DNA of 64,000 nt, from NCBI GenBank assembly GCA_016714365.1, contig JADJNH010000007.1, forward strand, positions 434,001 through 498,000, in the 5' to 3' direction. The DNA comes from Candidatus Vicinibacter affinis. Its GTDB lineage: Bacteria; Bacteroidota; Bacteroidia; Chitinophagales; Saprospiraceae. Position 1 is the first letter of the stretch, and the number at the start of each line of letters is the position of its first letter. This document shows, in pieces, positions 17,591 to 26,660 of the stretch. A program made the position numbers and the translations under genes. Below the pieces are notes generated by a model that was given only the letters and a program-made list of their open reading frames with translations, did no database searches and was not told where the DNA came from.

Positions 17591-17869
17591 ATGTTTAAAT
17601 TCTTATTCTATGGTTTACTCGGAATAACAGCCTTACTCCTTTATAACTGTTTTAATTTATTCCAAATGCCTACAGGATCTAAAGATGCGAGCCTGAATAC
17701 AAAACTGACATTTGGCTCGATAACCATTTTCTGTGGACTTGTGTCTGCCTTGGTTTTCTACTTCCATAAGGTTCATCATCAGAAGACAGCTAGTCTTATC
17801 TTATATTCATTTTATGGACTTTTGATCATGATGACAATTTATGCAGCTTTAAAGGCACGATGGAATTAA
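17591..17869 (+). CDS. Small three-helix membrane protein of unknown function
   Basis: This 92-residue protein shows three hydrophobic segments: FLFYGLLGITALLLY (residues 4-18), LTFGSITIFCGLVSALVFY and SLILYSFYGLLIMMTIYAAL. They are separated by short basic or polar loops (KVHHQK). I do not recognise a family. TAGGTTTG at 17542-17549 fits the -7 consensus, 41 bases upstream. The gene stands alone between two divergently placed minus-strand genes, with 245 bases upstream and 218 downstream that show no other gene. Hypothetical, but the transmembrane pattern favours a real product. Confidence 0.6.
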   Translation: MFKFLFYGLLGITALLLYNCFNLFQMPTGSKDASLNTKLTFGSITIFCGLVSALVFYFHKVHHQKTASLILYSFYGLLIMMTIYAALKARWN

Positions 17870-18087
17870 TTTAATTCAGCAGAAAGTATTGGAAAATACT
17901 ATGCTTTATTAGTACTTGATTTGCTGATTCCAATGCGTCTTTCAATTAATGAGCGCAAGAAATAATATTAATACTTTTTAGCACCTATCGAGTTTATAAT
18001 TTTTAATTATTATAACCTTTTTTATGGGCAATATATTTTTAAAGAATAAACGTAAAATAATTTGATAAAAACATTCGATAATTTTTA

Positions 18088-19035
18088 TTAAATATTTCTA
18101 ATGTACCCATGAGTGTAAACTGCAATCGGAATAATTTTTCTATCCTCATATTCACCCACTACAACAGTCGAATCATCCATGAGGTAAGACATTAATTTCC
18201 AAACTTTTTCTTCCAAAATATTTAATTCGATTGAAACTCCATCTGCCCCTACCAGATACCATCTGGCATCAATTTTAATCACTTTGGCATCCTTGATTAA
18301 TGCCGGCATTTGCCTGATGAATGGATGGAGTAAAATAGCCTTTGACAACAGATCCAAATATTCTGTTACATTGTGAGCTTTCCATGAAATCTGCCCGGGA
18401 ATAATTCTATGCTGATCAGGAACATCATGCATTCTAATAGGCAATGCAGAAGGATAAAAATGTACATATCCATGATACATTTTTCCAAAATCAAAATTTC
18501 TTAACTTTACAAACCGATTTACCTGAAACTCTATATAAAGACCAAATTTGGAATGGTTACGACCATAAAACCAATGACGGTTTATTAAAATATTTTCTTC
18601 CTTTTCCCTGCGTGTCCCTAAATAAATCCATTCATCTTCTATGGGAACTGTCTCCTTAATAAGGTCAGATTTTTTGATGTGCACACCCATAAATGCGAGC
18701 AGATCTTCTTCATGCACCAACTCTTGCTTCTCTTTTGCTTTGACCATTTGCAGAAATAAATAGATCGCTCCTATTTCATTCATCAAATCATCAACCCAAT
18801 CTGTTCCGGACTTAATTTTATCAGGCAATGTGCGCAACCTCCGTCCAATCGCAGGCATGCCGCAGTCAACCGCACGGGTAGCCATCTCCTGTATCCTGGT
18901 TTCATCTTTTTGGAGCACCTCGAATCCCTGTCTTAGCAATTGAATAATCCAGTCTTCCAGCAACTGCAATCCTTCGGCTATCCTTTTTGATCGGACCGAA
19001 GGAAGCCGCCCTGCTTTGAAGATCGGGTAGTTCAT
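18088..19035 (-). CDS. SWIM-protein-associated region, stand-alone (no zinc finger)
   Basis: This 315-residue soluble protein resembles the C-terminal part of SWIM zinc-finger-family proteins. It contains an LLEDWIIQLLRQGF start, then RAVDCGMPAIGRRLR, then EDEWIYLGTRREKEENIL, then HFYPSALPIR. In that family the same order (GLxxLxxWLxDLLRxGL, MVDxQAPGLAxxLR, WLxLGxR, FYPSAxPLR) follows a SWIM CxCx(n)CxH finger. Here the protein begins right at this region and there is no finger. Upstream there are only 16 bases to rnc. Either the finger is encoded elsewhere or this is a trimmed family member. The role is unknown; relatives occur next to MoxR/VWA-type clusters. It is probably co-transcribed after acpP-fabF-rnc. 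Confidence 0.6.
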   Translation of the reverse strand: MNYPIFKAGRLPSVRSKRIAEGLQLLEDWIIQLLRQGFEVLQKDETRIQEMATRAVDCGMPAIGRRLRTLPDKIKSGTDWVDDLMNEIGAIYLFLQMVKAKEKQELVHEEDLLAFMGVHIKKSDLIKETVPIEDEWIYLGTRREKEENILINRHWFYGRNHSKFGLYIEFQVNRFVKLRNFDFGKMYHGYVHFYPSALPIRMHDVPDQHRIIPGQISWKAHNVTEYLDLLSKAILLHPFIRQMPALIKDAKVIKIDARWYLVGADGVSIELNILEEKVWKLMSYLMDDSTVVVGEYEDRKIIPIAVYTHGYIRNI

Positions 19036-19051
19036 GAAAAACTAAATAAGT

Positions 19052-19795
19052 TTAAATATTGAGTTGCGAAAGTGCAATTTCTGAGGCAATTTGTTCGGCA
19101 CTTTTCTTATTGTAATCTTCGGCAGATGCTATTTCCACCCCATCGACGAAAACACCTACTTTGAATCTATCGCGCTTATCAGTCTTGTATTTACTGATCA
19201 CCCTGAAATCAATTTCCTTGGTATTTTTTTGACACCATTCCAACAGTTGGCTTTTGAAATTGTCATCATAAGTCTCCAGTTGAGAAATATTTATATACTT
19301 TCTTAAAATCTTTTTAAGTATGTACTTCTTGGTAAAATCAAAACCCCGTTCCAAATAAATGGCTCCAATCAAGGCCTCCAATGCATTTCCCAACATTGAC
19401 TGCGAGATGGCAGTCTGATTGAATTCCATCATCAACCGATCCAATCCCATTTGTTCAGCAAGATCATTTAATGTTTTTCTTTTGACAATTTTGGAACGCA
19501 TCTTGGTTAGAAAGCCCTCGTTGGCGCTTGGATACTTATTGAACAGATATTCCCCAACCACAAAACTCAACAAAGCGTCTCCCAGAAATTCCAGTCGCTC
19601 GTTTGACTGATACAATTCCAATTTCTCGTTGTTCTGATTGTTGAGGGTGGACTTGTGATAAAATGCCAGCTTGAAGAGATAAATATTCGATGGCGTAAAA
19701 CCTAACACCGTCCTGAGTCTTTCGACGAAAAACTTGTCTTTTGAAAAATACTTGTGGTTTGCCCTTTTAAAAAACCTAAATAAAAAACCTAGCAT
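19052..19795 (-). CDS. rnc: Ribonuclease III
   Basis: This 247-residue double-strand-specific endoribonuclease processes rRNA precursors and structured mRNA. The catalytic domain (20-165) carries the signature NERLEFLGDALL near residues 65-76, with acidic Glu69 and Asp73. A second acidic site lies near ALEALIGAIYLERG. The dsRNA-binding domain occupies about 175-247 (FKSQLLEWCQKN, KKSAEQIASEIALSQL). Its start overlaps the end of fabF by 7 bases, matching the usual Bacteroidota acpP-fabF-rnc order and implying coupled translation. Confidence 0.95.
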   Translation of the reverse strand: MLGFLFRFFKRANHKYFSKDKFFVERLRTVLGFTPSNIYLFKLAFYHKSTLNNQNNEKLELYQSNERLEFLGDALLSFVVGEYLFNKYPSANEGFLTKMRSKIVKRKTLNDLAEQMGLDRLMMEFNQTAISQSMLGNALEALIGAIYLERGFDFTKKYILKKILRKYINISQLETYDDNFKSQLLEWCQKNTKEIDFRVISKYKTDKRDRFKVGVFVDGVEIASAEDYNKKSAEQIASEIALSQLNI

Positions 19796-21030
19796 CTTTT
19801 AAATATCACTGAACTGTTATGTCCTCCAAATCCAAAAGTATTGCTTAAAAACGCATTAATGGTTTTTTGCTGTGCGTGGTTAAAGGTAAAATTGAGCCTA
19901 GGATCCAAATCCGGATCATCTGTAAAGTGATTGATCGTAGGAGGGATGAAGTGATGGTTCATGGCAAGTATTCCGGCAATACATTCCACCGCACCCGCAG
20001 CACCAAGCAAGTGACCGGTCATTGATTTGGTCGAACTAATATTCAGCTCATAGGCTTGATCTCCAAAAACCTGTTGAATTGCTTTAACCTCTGCTATGTC
20101 TCCCAAAGGGGTAGAAGTTCCGTGTGTATTGATGTAATCTATATCCGATGGCTTCATGCCTGCCTCTTCTAATGCCAACTCCATGGCCGCCTTGGCTCCG
20201 ATTCCGTCAGGATGAGGAGCCGTAATGTGATACGCATCAGCGGTCAATCCAGTCCCACACAACTCAGCATAAATTTTTGCCCCTCGGGCCATTGCATGTT
20301 CATATTCTTCCAGCAACAACGCCCCTGCACCTTCTCCCAGCACAAATCCGTCCCGCTCCTTGTCATAAGGTCGGGAGGCAGTTGCATAATCATCATTTCT
20401 TTCAGAAAGGGCTTTCATGGAGCTAAATCCACCTACTCCCGCCCTGGTTATGGCTGCTTCCGAGCCACCTGCCAATATAATATTTGCCTTCCCGTGCCGA
20501 ATAAAATCAAAAGCATTGGAAATCGCATGACTGGAACTGGCACATGCAGAAACAGTCCCATAATTCACACCCATCAATCCATATTTGATGGAAATATGTC
20601 CGGGAGCAATGTCAGAAATTAATTTTGGAATCAGAAACGGACTGTACCTCGGAGCGCCTGTATGGAGGGCCGCTTCAGAAAGATCGGTTTCCAAAGTGTA
20701 GAACCCACCAATTCCGGATCCCCAAATTACCCCAAACTTCATACGGTTCACCGACTCCAGATCGATATTAGAGTCTTTGATACACTCCTCCGCAACTACC
20801 AAAGCATACTGTGCAAATGGATCTAATTTCCGAGCCTCCTTTTTGTCAAGAAAATCTTCCGGATTAAAACCTTTTAACTCGCAGGCAAAGCGGGTTTTGA
20901 ATAAACTTGCATCAAAACGAGTAATGGGTCCGGCCCCACTGATACCGCTTTTAATCCCGGACAGAAAGGCATCCTTGTTGTTACCAATAGGCGTCAAAGC
21001 ACCAATACCAGTGACTACAACTCTTCTCAT
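19789..21030 (-). CDS. fabF: 3-oxoacyl-ACP synthase II (FabF)
   Basis: This 413-residue condensing enzyme elongates acyl-ACP with malonyl-ACP in fatty acid synthesis. The thiolase fold shows the catalytic Cys163 in VSACASSSH, His303 in NTHGTSTPLGD and His340 in SMTGHLLGAAG, with the family ending NTFGFGGHNSS. The start MRRVVVTGIGAL at 21030 is preferred; an in-frame ATG four codons upstream (21042) is also possible. It sits between acpP (72-base gap) and rnc (7-base overlap), the standard cluster. Confidence 0.96.
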   Translation of the reverse strand: MRRVVVTGIGALTPIGNNKDAFLSGIKSGISGAGPITRFDASLFKTRFACELKGFNPEDFLDKKEARKLDPFAQYALVVAEECIKDSNIDLESVNRMKFGVIWGSGIGGFYTLETDLSEAALHTGAPRYSPFLIPKLISDIAPGHISIKYGLMGVNYGTVSACASSSHAISNAFDFIRHGKANIILAGGSEAAITRAGVGGFSSMKALSERNDDYATASRPYDKERDGFVLGEGAGALLLEEYEHAMARGAKIYAELCGTGLTADAYHITAPHPDGIGAKAAMELALEEAGMKPSDIDYINTHGTSTPLGDIAEVKAIQQVFGDQAYELNISSTKSMTGHLLGAAGAVECIAGILAMNHHFIPPTINHFTDDPDLDPRLNFTFNHAQQKTINAFLSNTFGFGGHNSSVIFKRC

Positions 21031-21114
21031 GCAAAAGTTCAATTAAGTTAAAGCCCTCCGACGGCTTGCCGGATAGACATCATAAAGGTAAATCGTTTTC
21101 CTGAAAAAACTCCC

Positions 21115-21351
21115 TTATTTGCAGTTGGCCTCCAAATATTCTACAGCCTGGCCTACTGTCTGGATCTTTTCTGCTTGATCGTCTGGAATGGAAGTGTCAA
21201 ATTCCTTTTCGAATTCCATTATCAGCTCAACCGTGTCCAATGAATCGGCTCCAAGGTCATTGACAAAGCTCGCCTCATGCGTAACTTCTGCTTCATCAAC
21301 TCCTAATTTATCGATAATGATTTTCTTTACTCTTTCAGCAATTGTTGACAT
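21115..21351 (-). CDS. acpP: Acyl carrier protein
   Basis: This 78-residue acidic four-helix protein carries growing acyl chains on a phosphopantetheine arm. The attachment Ser37 lies in the classic GADSLDTVE motif. The ATG at 21351 (MSTIAERVKK) gives the normal ACP length. A longer reading from 21381 would place its first codons on top of the -7 promoter element at 21379-21386, so the shorter start is right. It is the first gene of acpP-fabF-rnc. Confidence 0.97.
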   Translation of the reverse strand: MSTIAERVKKIIIDKLGVDEAEVTHEASFVNDLGADSLDTVELIMEFEKEFDTSIPDDQAEKIQTVGQAVEYLEANCK

Positions 21352-21378
21352 TTTTATTAAGATTTTTTTATAAGAGCG

Positions 21379-21410
21379 CAAAAATAATGAATATCAAAAG
21401 CCATTTCAAA
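21379..21410 (-). promoter_or_regulatory. Bacteroidota-type promoter for acpP-fabF-rnc
   Basis: Read on the minus strand it is TTTG, 20 bases, TATTTTTG, fitting TTTG-N19/20-TAnnTTTG. The -7 element is 27 bases from the acpP ATG at 21351. Confidence 0.75.
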
Positions 21411-21466
21411 TAAATGAGCTAAAATTTATCAAGTATTTTATGCAACTACTAAACAAGCAGAGGGGT

Positions 21467-21474
21467 TAATTTTG
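21467..21474 (+). promoter_or_regulatory. Possible -7 element for pyk
   Basis: TAATTTTG matches TAnnTTTG and lies 26 bases before the pyk start. A TTTG at the -33 position is not evident, only a T-rich TTTTATG a few bases too far upstream. Confidence 0.4.
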
Positions 21475-21500
21475 TTCCTTAGTATTATAAAATTTTATAA

Positions 21501-22925
21501 ATGTCTCTACACAACACAAAAATCGTTGCCACAATAGGCCCTGCATCGAGTTCTTATGAAGCCTTAAGAGATCTGGCTTTGGCTGGAGTAGCCGTCTTTA
21601 GACTCAATTTCTCCCACGGTAAGCATGAAGATCATGCCAGTGTTATAGAACACATCACCCGAATTAATGAAGAATTTGACATGCATGTGGGCATTTTGGC
21701 TGATTTGCAAGGTCCAAAATTGAGAATCGGGTTGATTGAAAATAATTCCCTTCCGGTAAATCCCGGAGACATCCTCACCTTCAAAGATGAAGAATGCATG
21801 GGGAATGCTCAACAAATCTATATGAGTTACGATCATTTTGCCAGGGACGTTAAACCCGGTGAGAAAATTCTGATAGACGATGGCAAACTGGTTTTTGAAG
21901 TGCTGGAAACCAATTTTAAAGATACGGTTAAGCTGATTTGCCTGTATGGAGGCATTTTGTCCTCCAACAAAGGGGTCAATTTGCCCGATACAGAGGTAAG
22001 CCTACCATGCCTGACTGAAAAAGATCTGGTTGATCTGGAATTTATCCTTACCAAGCCCGTCAACTGGATTGCCCTTTCATTCGTCAGAAAAGCTTCTGAT
22101 GTGGAGGACCTTCAACAAAGAATTGCGGCAGCAAGTCATTATGCAAAAGTGATTGCCAAAATTGAAAAACCTGAAGCCATCCGAAACATTGACAATATTA
22201 TCAAGGTAAGCAACGCAATCATGGTGGCTCGTGGTGATCTTGGGGTGGAAATGCCTATTGAACAACTTCCCGCCATGCAAAAAATGATCATCAATAAGTG
22301 CATCCAGCGCTCCAGGCCGGTAATCGTCGCTACACAACTTATGGACAGCATGATCACCAACCCATCACCAACGCGTGCCGAAGTCACTGATGTGGCCAAT
22401 GCAGTATTGGATGGAGCTGATGCAGTCATGCTGAGCGCAGAAACCTCAGTTGGAAAACATCCTGTAATTGTGGTAGAGGCCATGAATCGTATTATCTCAG
22501 AGGCGGAAAAACATTATGCTTTTCAGACTCGCCGACCAAAGCCCTCTGAAAAATCCTCTACCTTCATCAGCGACGTGGTATGCTTTAACGCAGCAAAAAC
22601 CGCCGAAGAAATTAAAGCCACTGCCATTATTGGTCTCACTGTTTCCGGGTACACCGCATTCAAAACTTCCTCCTACCGTACAAACTGTCCTATCTATATT
22701 TTTTCCAGTGCACACCACATGCTGGGAACCTTAAATCTGGTTTGGGGGGTCAGATGTTATTATTACGATAGAATGAGCTCAACAGATGATACCATCGAAG
22801 ATGTCGTTCAAATTCTGAAAATTGATGGGAAAGTGAAATCCGGAGATTTCATAGTGAATACAGGGAGTATGCCTGTACACAAAAAACTTCGGACCAACAT
22901 GCTTAAGGTAACCGAAGTCGAATAA
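21501..22925 (+). CDS. pyk: Pyruvate kinase
   Basis: This 474-residue enzyme makes pyruvate and ATP from phosphoenolpyruvate and ADP, the last step of glycolysis. The TIM-barrel A domain starts KIVATIGPASSSYEAL. The B domain cap follows (LRIGLIENN onward). The active-site signature IAKIEKPEAIRNID contains the catalytic Lys, and VARGDLGVEMP gives Mg2+ and phosphate contacts. The C-terminal domain (about 350-474) is complete with MLKVTEVE at the end. It is monocistronic or the first gene ahead of the TPR gene (29-base gap). Confidence 0.96.
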   Translation: MSLHNTKIVATIGPASSSYEALRDLALAGVAVFRLNFSHGKHEDHASVIEHITRINEEFDMHVGILADLQGPKLRIGLIENNSLPVNPGDILTFKDEECMGNAQQIYMSYDHFARDVKPGEKILIDDGKLVFEVLETNFKDTVKLICLYGGILSSNKGVNLPDTEVSLPCLTEKDLVDLEFILTKPVNWIALSFVRKASDVEDLQQRIAAASHYAKVIAKIEKPEAIRNIDNIIKVSNAIMVARGDLGVEMPIEQLPAMQKMIINKCIQRSRPVIVATQLMDSMITNPSPTRAEVTDVANAVLDGADAVMLSAETSVGKHPVIVVEAMNRIISEAEKHYAFQTRRPKPSEKSSTFISDVVCFNAAKTAEEIKATAIIGLTVSGYTAFKTSSYRTNCPIYIFSSAHHMLGTLNLVWGVRCYYYDRMSSTDDTIEDVVQILKIDGKVKSGDFIVNTGSMPVHKKLRTNMLKVTEVE

Positions 22926-22954
22926 AAATTGTTTCTTTTCGTTAACTTAAAGCA

Positions 22955-24700
22955 ATGCCAAGCAGTCCCATGAATACGACAGGAATGTATTTTTCATTTA
23001 TTCAGTTGCCACCTCTGGTAAGGCAATTTGGTATTCACTTGTTTTTGGTCATTGGATTTTATGGTTTTTGTCAAATACCCTTGCTTTCCCAAAAGACGAC
23101 CTCACAAATCGAACTGGAATCTAAACTCATTGATGCCATCAAAGAAGAAGAAATTGGCAACCCTGAAAAAGCCATAGTGCTGTTGGAAAAAATGAGATAC
23201 GAGCCCGAAATAAAAGCCACTGTCAATTATTATCTTGCAAGACTTTATGAACAAAGTTCAAGGCATGAAGAAGCTCTTCTTGCCATCCAGGAAAGTGTGC
23301 TCGCTGATCAGGGAAATAAATGGTTCAAGGTCTTTAAAGCCAACTTACTTGAAAAAACGGCACGATATGAACAAGTCGCCGGCGTATATGAAGAACTGAT
23401 CATAATTGAACCACAGAATTATACATTTTATGATTTGGCCGCAATAAATTATTTGAAGTCCGGCAAATCTGAGAAAGCGCTGACCATATTGGATAAAGCT
23501 CAACTGAAATTCGGACCAATGCCTCCTTTGGTACTTAAAAAAGCTGAGATTCTTAAAATTCAAAAGAAATTTAAAAAAGCAACTGAATGTTTGGAATTGT
23601 CATTGAAGGATTATCCAAACCACAAAGAATTATATCCCAGCCTCATTGAAAGCTACATTGCGGAAAATAGAATTCAGGAAAAAGATTCAGCACTGGTAAA
23701 ATTAAAAAGTCTGGATCCCAACAATCCTCTGGTTAAACTCAACTCAAATAATTCACCTGCAAATATGAGCGGAGCAGAATTATTGAAAAATATAAACGAA
23801 CAAAAAATTAGTCTTGATGATGCCATTAAAATACTGATCCCTCATTTGCAAAAACTTGCAGACGGTACCGACAGCCTTCAAGAACAAACGTTGCTTTTAC
23901 CTGCTTTAAGACTCACTGAACTATACCCAAAGGAATCTAAACCCGCAGCATTGGTCGGGGATATATATTTTCACAACAACAATTTGTTGAAAGCAACAGA
24001 GTGGTATAAAAAATCAGTTAATCAGGGCTCAGTCCCATATCCCGTGTGGGATAATCTGATCTTTGGCTTACTCCAATTGGGGCACTGGAACAACCTGGAA
24101 AAATATGCCAATCTGGCGCTTGATCAATTTCCAAATAACAGCTATCCCTATTACGCTTTATCAATGGCTCAATATCATGGGAACAAACTGGATGAATCTC
24201 TTGGGAATGCAGAACACTTTCTACTGATCAATCGCAAAAATGAAATAAATAAATCTCTTGCACATGTGATATTGGCAAAAATAAACCTGGCTCTTAAAGA
24301 TGAAGCCAAGTCAAATTTTCACTGGGAAGCTATGAGACAAATTAATAACCAGGCTAGTGGTGGAGAACTTGAGTATCTTGTCTATTGTCAAAAATATGGA
24401 AAAAAATATTCTTCAGATGAATTGGACAAAGCAGTTAGTAATGAAACCGTTCCTCAATATTTTCGTAGTTATAAATTAGCGGAGATACAATACTTAAAAA
24501 AGGATTACCCGGCTGCGCTGACTTTCATTAATAATGCCCTCGTATTTCCACAGGCCCACATCCCTGAAATTCTTGAATTTGCTTCCCGTGTATTCATCGC
24601 TGCAAACAATCAAACTGCAGCGAAAAAAATGCTGTCAGAAGCAGCTGAGCTTTCAGAAGACAAAGCAAAATATAATGAGTTAATTCAAAAAATAAACTAA
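22955..24700 (+). CDS. Tetratricopeptide-repeat protein with N-terminal membrane segment
   Basis: This 581-residue protein has a hydrophobic segment near residues 24-42 (FGIHLFLVIGFYGFCQIPLL), likely a signal peptide or anchor. From residue 55 to the end it is built of TPR-like helix pairs, for example IGNPEKAIVLLEKM, SRHEEALLAIQESV, SGKSEKALTILDKA and FKKATECLELSL. TPR proteins are scaffolds; no enzymatic domain is seen. It is 4 bases upstream of the DUF4292 lipoprotein gene, and the EnvC-like gene follows. This three-gene run is a common Bacteroidota envelope arrangement, so an envelope role is inferred. Confidence 0.82.
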   Translation: MPSSPMNTTGMYFSFIQLPPLVRQFGIHLFLVIGFYGFCQIPLLSQKTTSQIELESKLIDAIKEEEIGNPEKAIVLLEKMRYEPEIKATVNYYLARLYEQSSRHEEALLAIQESVLADQGNKWFKVFKANLLEKTARYEQVAGVYEELIIIEPQNYTFYDLAAINYLKSGKSEKALTILDKAQLKFGPMPPLVLKKAEILKIQKKFKKATECLELSLKDYPNHKELYPSLIESYIAENRIQEKDSALVKLKSLDPNNPLVKLNSNNSPANMSGAELLKNINEQKISLDDAIKILIPHLQKLADGTDSLQEQTLLLPALRLTELYPKESKPAALVGDIYFHNNNLLKATEWYKKSVNQGSVPYPVWDNLIFGLLQLGHWNNLEKYANLALDQFPNNSYPYYALSMAQYHGNKLDESLGNAEHFLLINRKNEINKSLAHVILAKINLALKDEAKSNFHWEAMRQINNQASGGELEYLVYCQKYGKKYSSDELDKAVSNETVPQYFRSYKLAEIQYLKKDYPAALTFINNALVFPQAHIPEILEFASRVFIAANNQTAAKKMLSEAAELSEDKAKYNELIQKIN

Positions 24701-24704
24701 TCAT

Positions 24705-25472
24705 TTGAAACATAGTTTCTTCCTTGCAGCTTTGACATGTTTAGCAGTGTTGGCCTCTTGTAGTACATTAAAAAGAAAATCGAAGGAAATCGGTTCAACT
24801 GCGCCTCAAGCCAATCTAAATAACCTTAAAGAAGAACTGGAAAGAAGACAAGATTATCAATACCTCAGCTTGAAGGGAACCATGGAATTCGAAGACCAGG
24901 ATATCAGCACCTCAGCTCAGGTTACACTGCAAAGTAAAAAGGACAGCATAATTCTTTTAAGTTTACGAAAATTGGGGTTTGAAGTGGCTCGTGCGCTCAT
25001 TAACCCGGACAGTATTGTGATCATCGATCGAATCAACCATAGTTGGGCTAAGTTGGATATTGATGAATGGAGCCAAAAATTAAACATTCCCATTGATTTT
25101 TACGGCATACAGGATATACTGATTTCCGGAGTACATCTGCCTGATGGTCCTGAATATTTTTTACAACAACACAATGATACTGTTTTAATCACCGGACAAT
25201 TTGAAAATTACAAGCTGCAGTCATCTTTACTGGCCGAAGGATTCTTTCCATTGAATACCTCATTCCAACGGTCAGAAAAAAAAGCACAAATGATTGTCAA
25301 AGAATTATATAAGTTGGATAAATTTTTAATCCCCAGTAATCTTCAATTAACATACGACGAAGAACATACTGAAATCCAATACATAAAATTAAAATGGAGT
25401 GAGATGCACACAAGAAAAATAGAAAGCTTTAAATTTACCATTCCTGCAAGTTATACCAACGAAACGAGGTAA
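24705..25472 (+). CDS. DUF4292 lipoprotein
   Basis: This 255-residue lipoprotein uses a TTG start at 24705, five bases from the TPR stop. Its signal ends at lipobox LASC (Cys19). The mature region has a LolA/LolB-like beta-rich fold typical of DUF4292: YLSLKGTMEFEDQDISTSAQ, SIILLSLRKLGFEVARALI, DSIVIIDRINHSW. The fold suggests binding of a lipid or lipoprotein at the periplasmic side of the outer membrane; this is inference. The TTG choice is supported by perfect fit of the signal peptide right after it and no ATG nearby. Confidence 0.85.
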   Translation: MKHSFFLAALTCLAVLASCSTLKRKSKEIGSTAPQANLNNLKEELERRQDYQYLSLKGTMEFEDQDISTSAQVTLQSKKDSIILLSLRKLGFEVARALINPDSIVIIDRINHSWAKLDIDEWSQKLNIPIDFYGIQDILISGVHLPDGPEYFLQQHNDTVLITGQFENYKLQSSLLAEGFFPLNTSFQRSEKKAQMIVKELYKLDKFLIPSNLQLTYDEEHTEIQYIKLKWSEMHTRKIESFKFTIPASYTNETR

Positions 25473-25478
25473 TACCAG

Positions 25479-26642
25479 ATGACTATTTTTAAAATATTTT
25501 ATAATTTGTCTTTGTTGATTTTTGGATGCTCATTCCTTTTCATCCAAATATCAACGCTACATGCACAAACCCCTTCTGAAAGAAGAGCCTACCTCTCCAA
25601 ACAAATACAAAAGACAGAAGAAATACTTCTGCAATCTGAAAAAGAAAAAATGACTGCTTTTAAAAATATGCAGATTCAACTTACACAAATTTCCAATAGA
25701 AACGAACTCATCGAAAATACCGTAAAGGAATTGGAAAAATTGGATCAAAGTCTTGAAAAATTAAAATCAGAGCATCGTGAAAATTTGAATAGATTGGAAA
25801 TCCTGAAAGAGGAATATTTTAAAACGCTCAGGAGAAAATGGATGCAAAAGAACAGCATTAAGTCAAATTATCTTTTTGCTCCACACTCTGAATTACATGC
25901 TTTGATAAAATCCTGGGTCTGGCAAGATCAACTTGATCGGGAAAGAAAAGAAAAGTATACTCAATTTAAAAAATCTCAGGAACTCGTTCTTGAAAAACAA
26001 AATGAAATTCTCAAACAAATTGAAATTCAAAAGGAATTGCTCAATTCGAAAGCAACCGAAAAAAATAAGCTGGCCGAAGATTTAAAAAAACAACAAAGTA
26101 TGATTGCAGAAAACCAATCCAAAAAGAAGGAATGGCTTACTCTAATCGGCAAATATCAAAAGGAAATGAGCAAAATTGAATCCATTGTCAGCAGTAGCAT
26201 AACTGATAATGATCTGGGTGCTTCCAAGAATAAAAATATTTCAAAATCTTCAAATGCTGATTGGCGATTTCCTTTGAAAGAGGGAATTGTTGTCTCTACA
26301 TTTGGCACACAAAATGATCCCAACAACAGAGCAGTTAAAATTAAAAACAATGGGGTGGATATCCAATCCAAGAATTCATTTGTTTCTGCAGTAAACAATG
26401 CGGACGTATTACAAATCCGTCAACTTCCCAATGGAACCTTCTTGGTTTTATGCAAAGAAGGAGATTTCTATCAGGTATATTCTAACCTGGATAAAGTACT
26501 CGTTAGGGCAGGAGAATCATTAAGCAAAGGAAATCATATTGGACAATGTAAAATTACTCCCCAAGGCAGACATGAACTGCACTTTGAGGTTTGGAAAGGA
26601 AAAACACCCCAAAATCCCTTGAAATATTTAAAAACAGAATAA
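25479..26642 (+). CDS. EnvC-like murein hydrolase activator (degenerate M23/LytM domain)
   Basis: This 387-residue secreted protein has a signal peptide (about 1-30), a long coiled coil (35-250) and a C-terminal LytM/M23-type domain (about 265-385). The first zinc motif HxxxD appears as NNGVDI, with Asn where His is expected. The YSxLD segment lacks the usual His, while HELHFEVWKG keeps the terminal HxH. Loss of catalytic zinc ligands is typical of EnvC-type activators, which switch on amidases rather than cut peptidoglycan. It follows DUF4292 by 6 bases, in one operon with the TPR gene. Confidence 0.85.
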   Translation: MTIFKIFYNLSLLIFGCSFLFIQISTLHAQTPSERRAYLSKQIQKTEEILLQSEKEKMTAFKNMQIQLTQISNRNELIENTVKELEKLDQSLEKLKSEHRENLNRLEILKEEYFKTLRRKWMQKNSIKSNYLFAPHSELHALIKSWVWQDQLDRERKEKYTQFKKSQELVLEKQNEILKQIEIQKELLNSKATEKNKLAEDLKKQQSMIAENQSKKKEWLTLIGKYQKEMSKIESIVSSSITDNDLGASKNKNISKSSNADWRFPLKEGIVVSTFGTQNDPNNRAVKIKNNGVDIQSKNSFVSAVNNADVLQIRQLPNGTFLVLCKEGDFYQVYSNLDKVLVRAGESLSKGNHIGQCKITPQGRHELHFEVWKGKTPQNPLKYLKTE

Positions 26643-26660
26643 TCCTTATGTATGTCTGAA

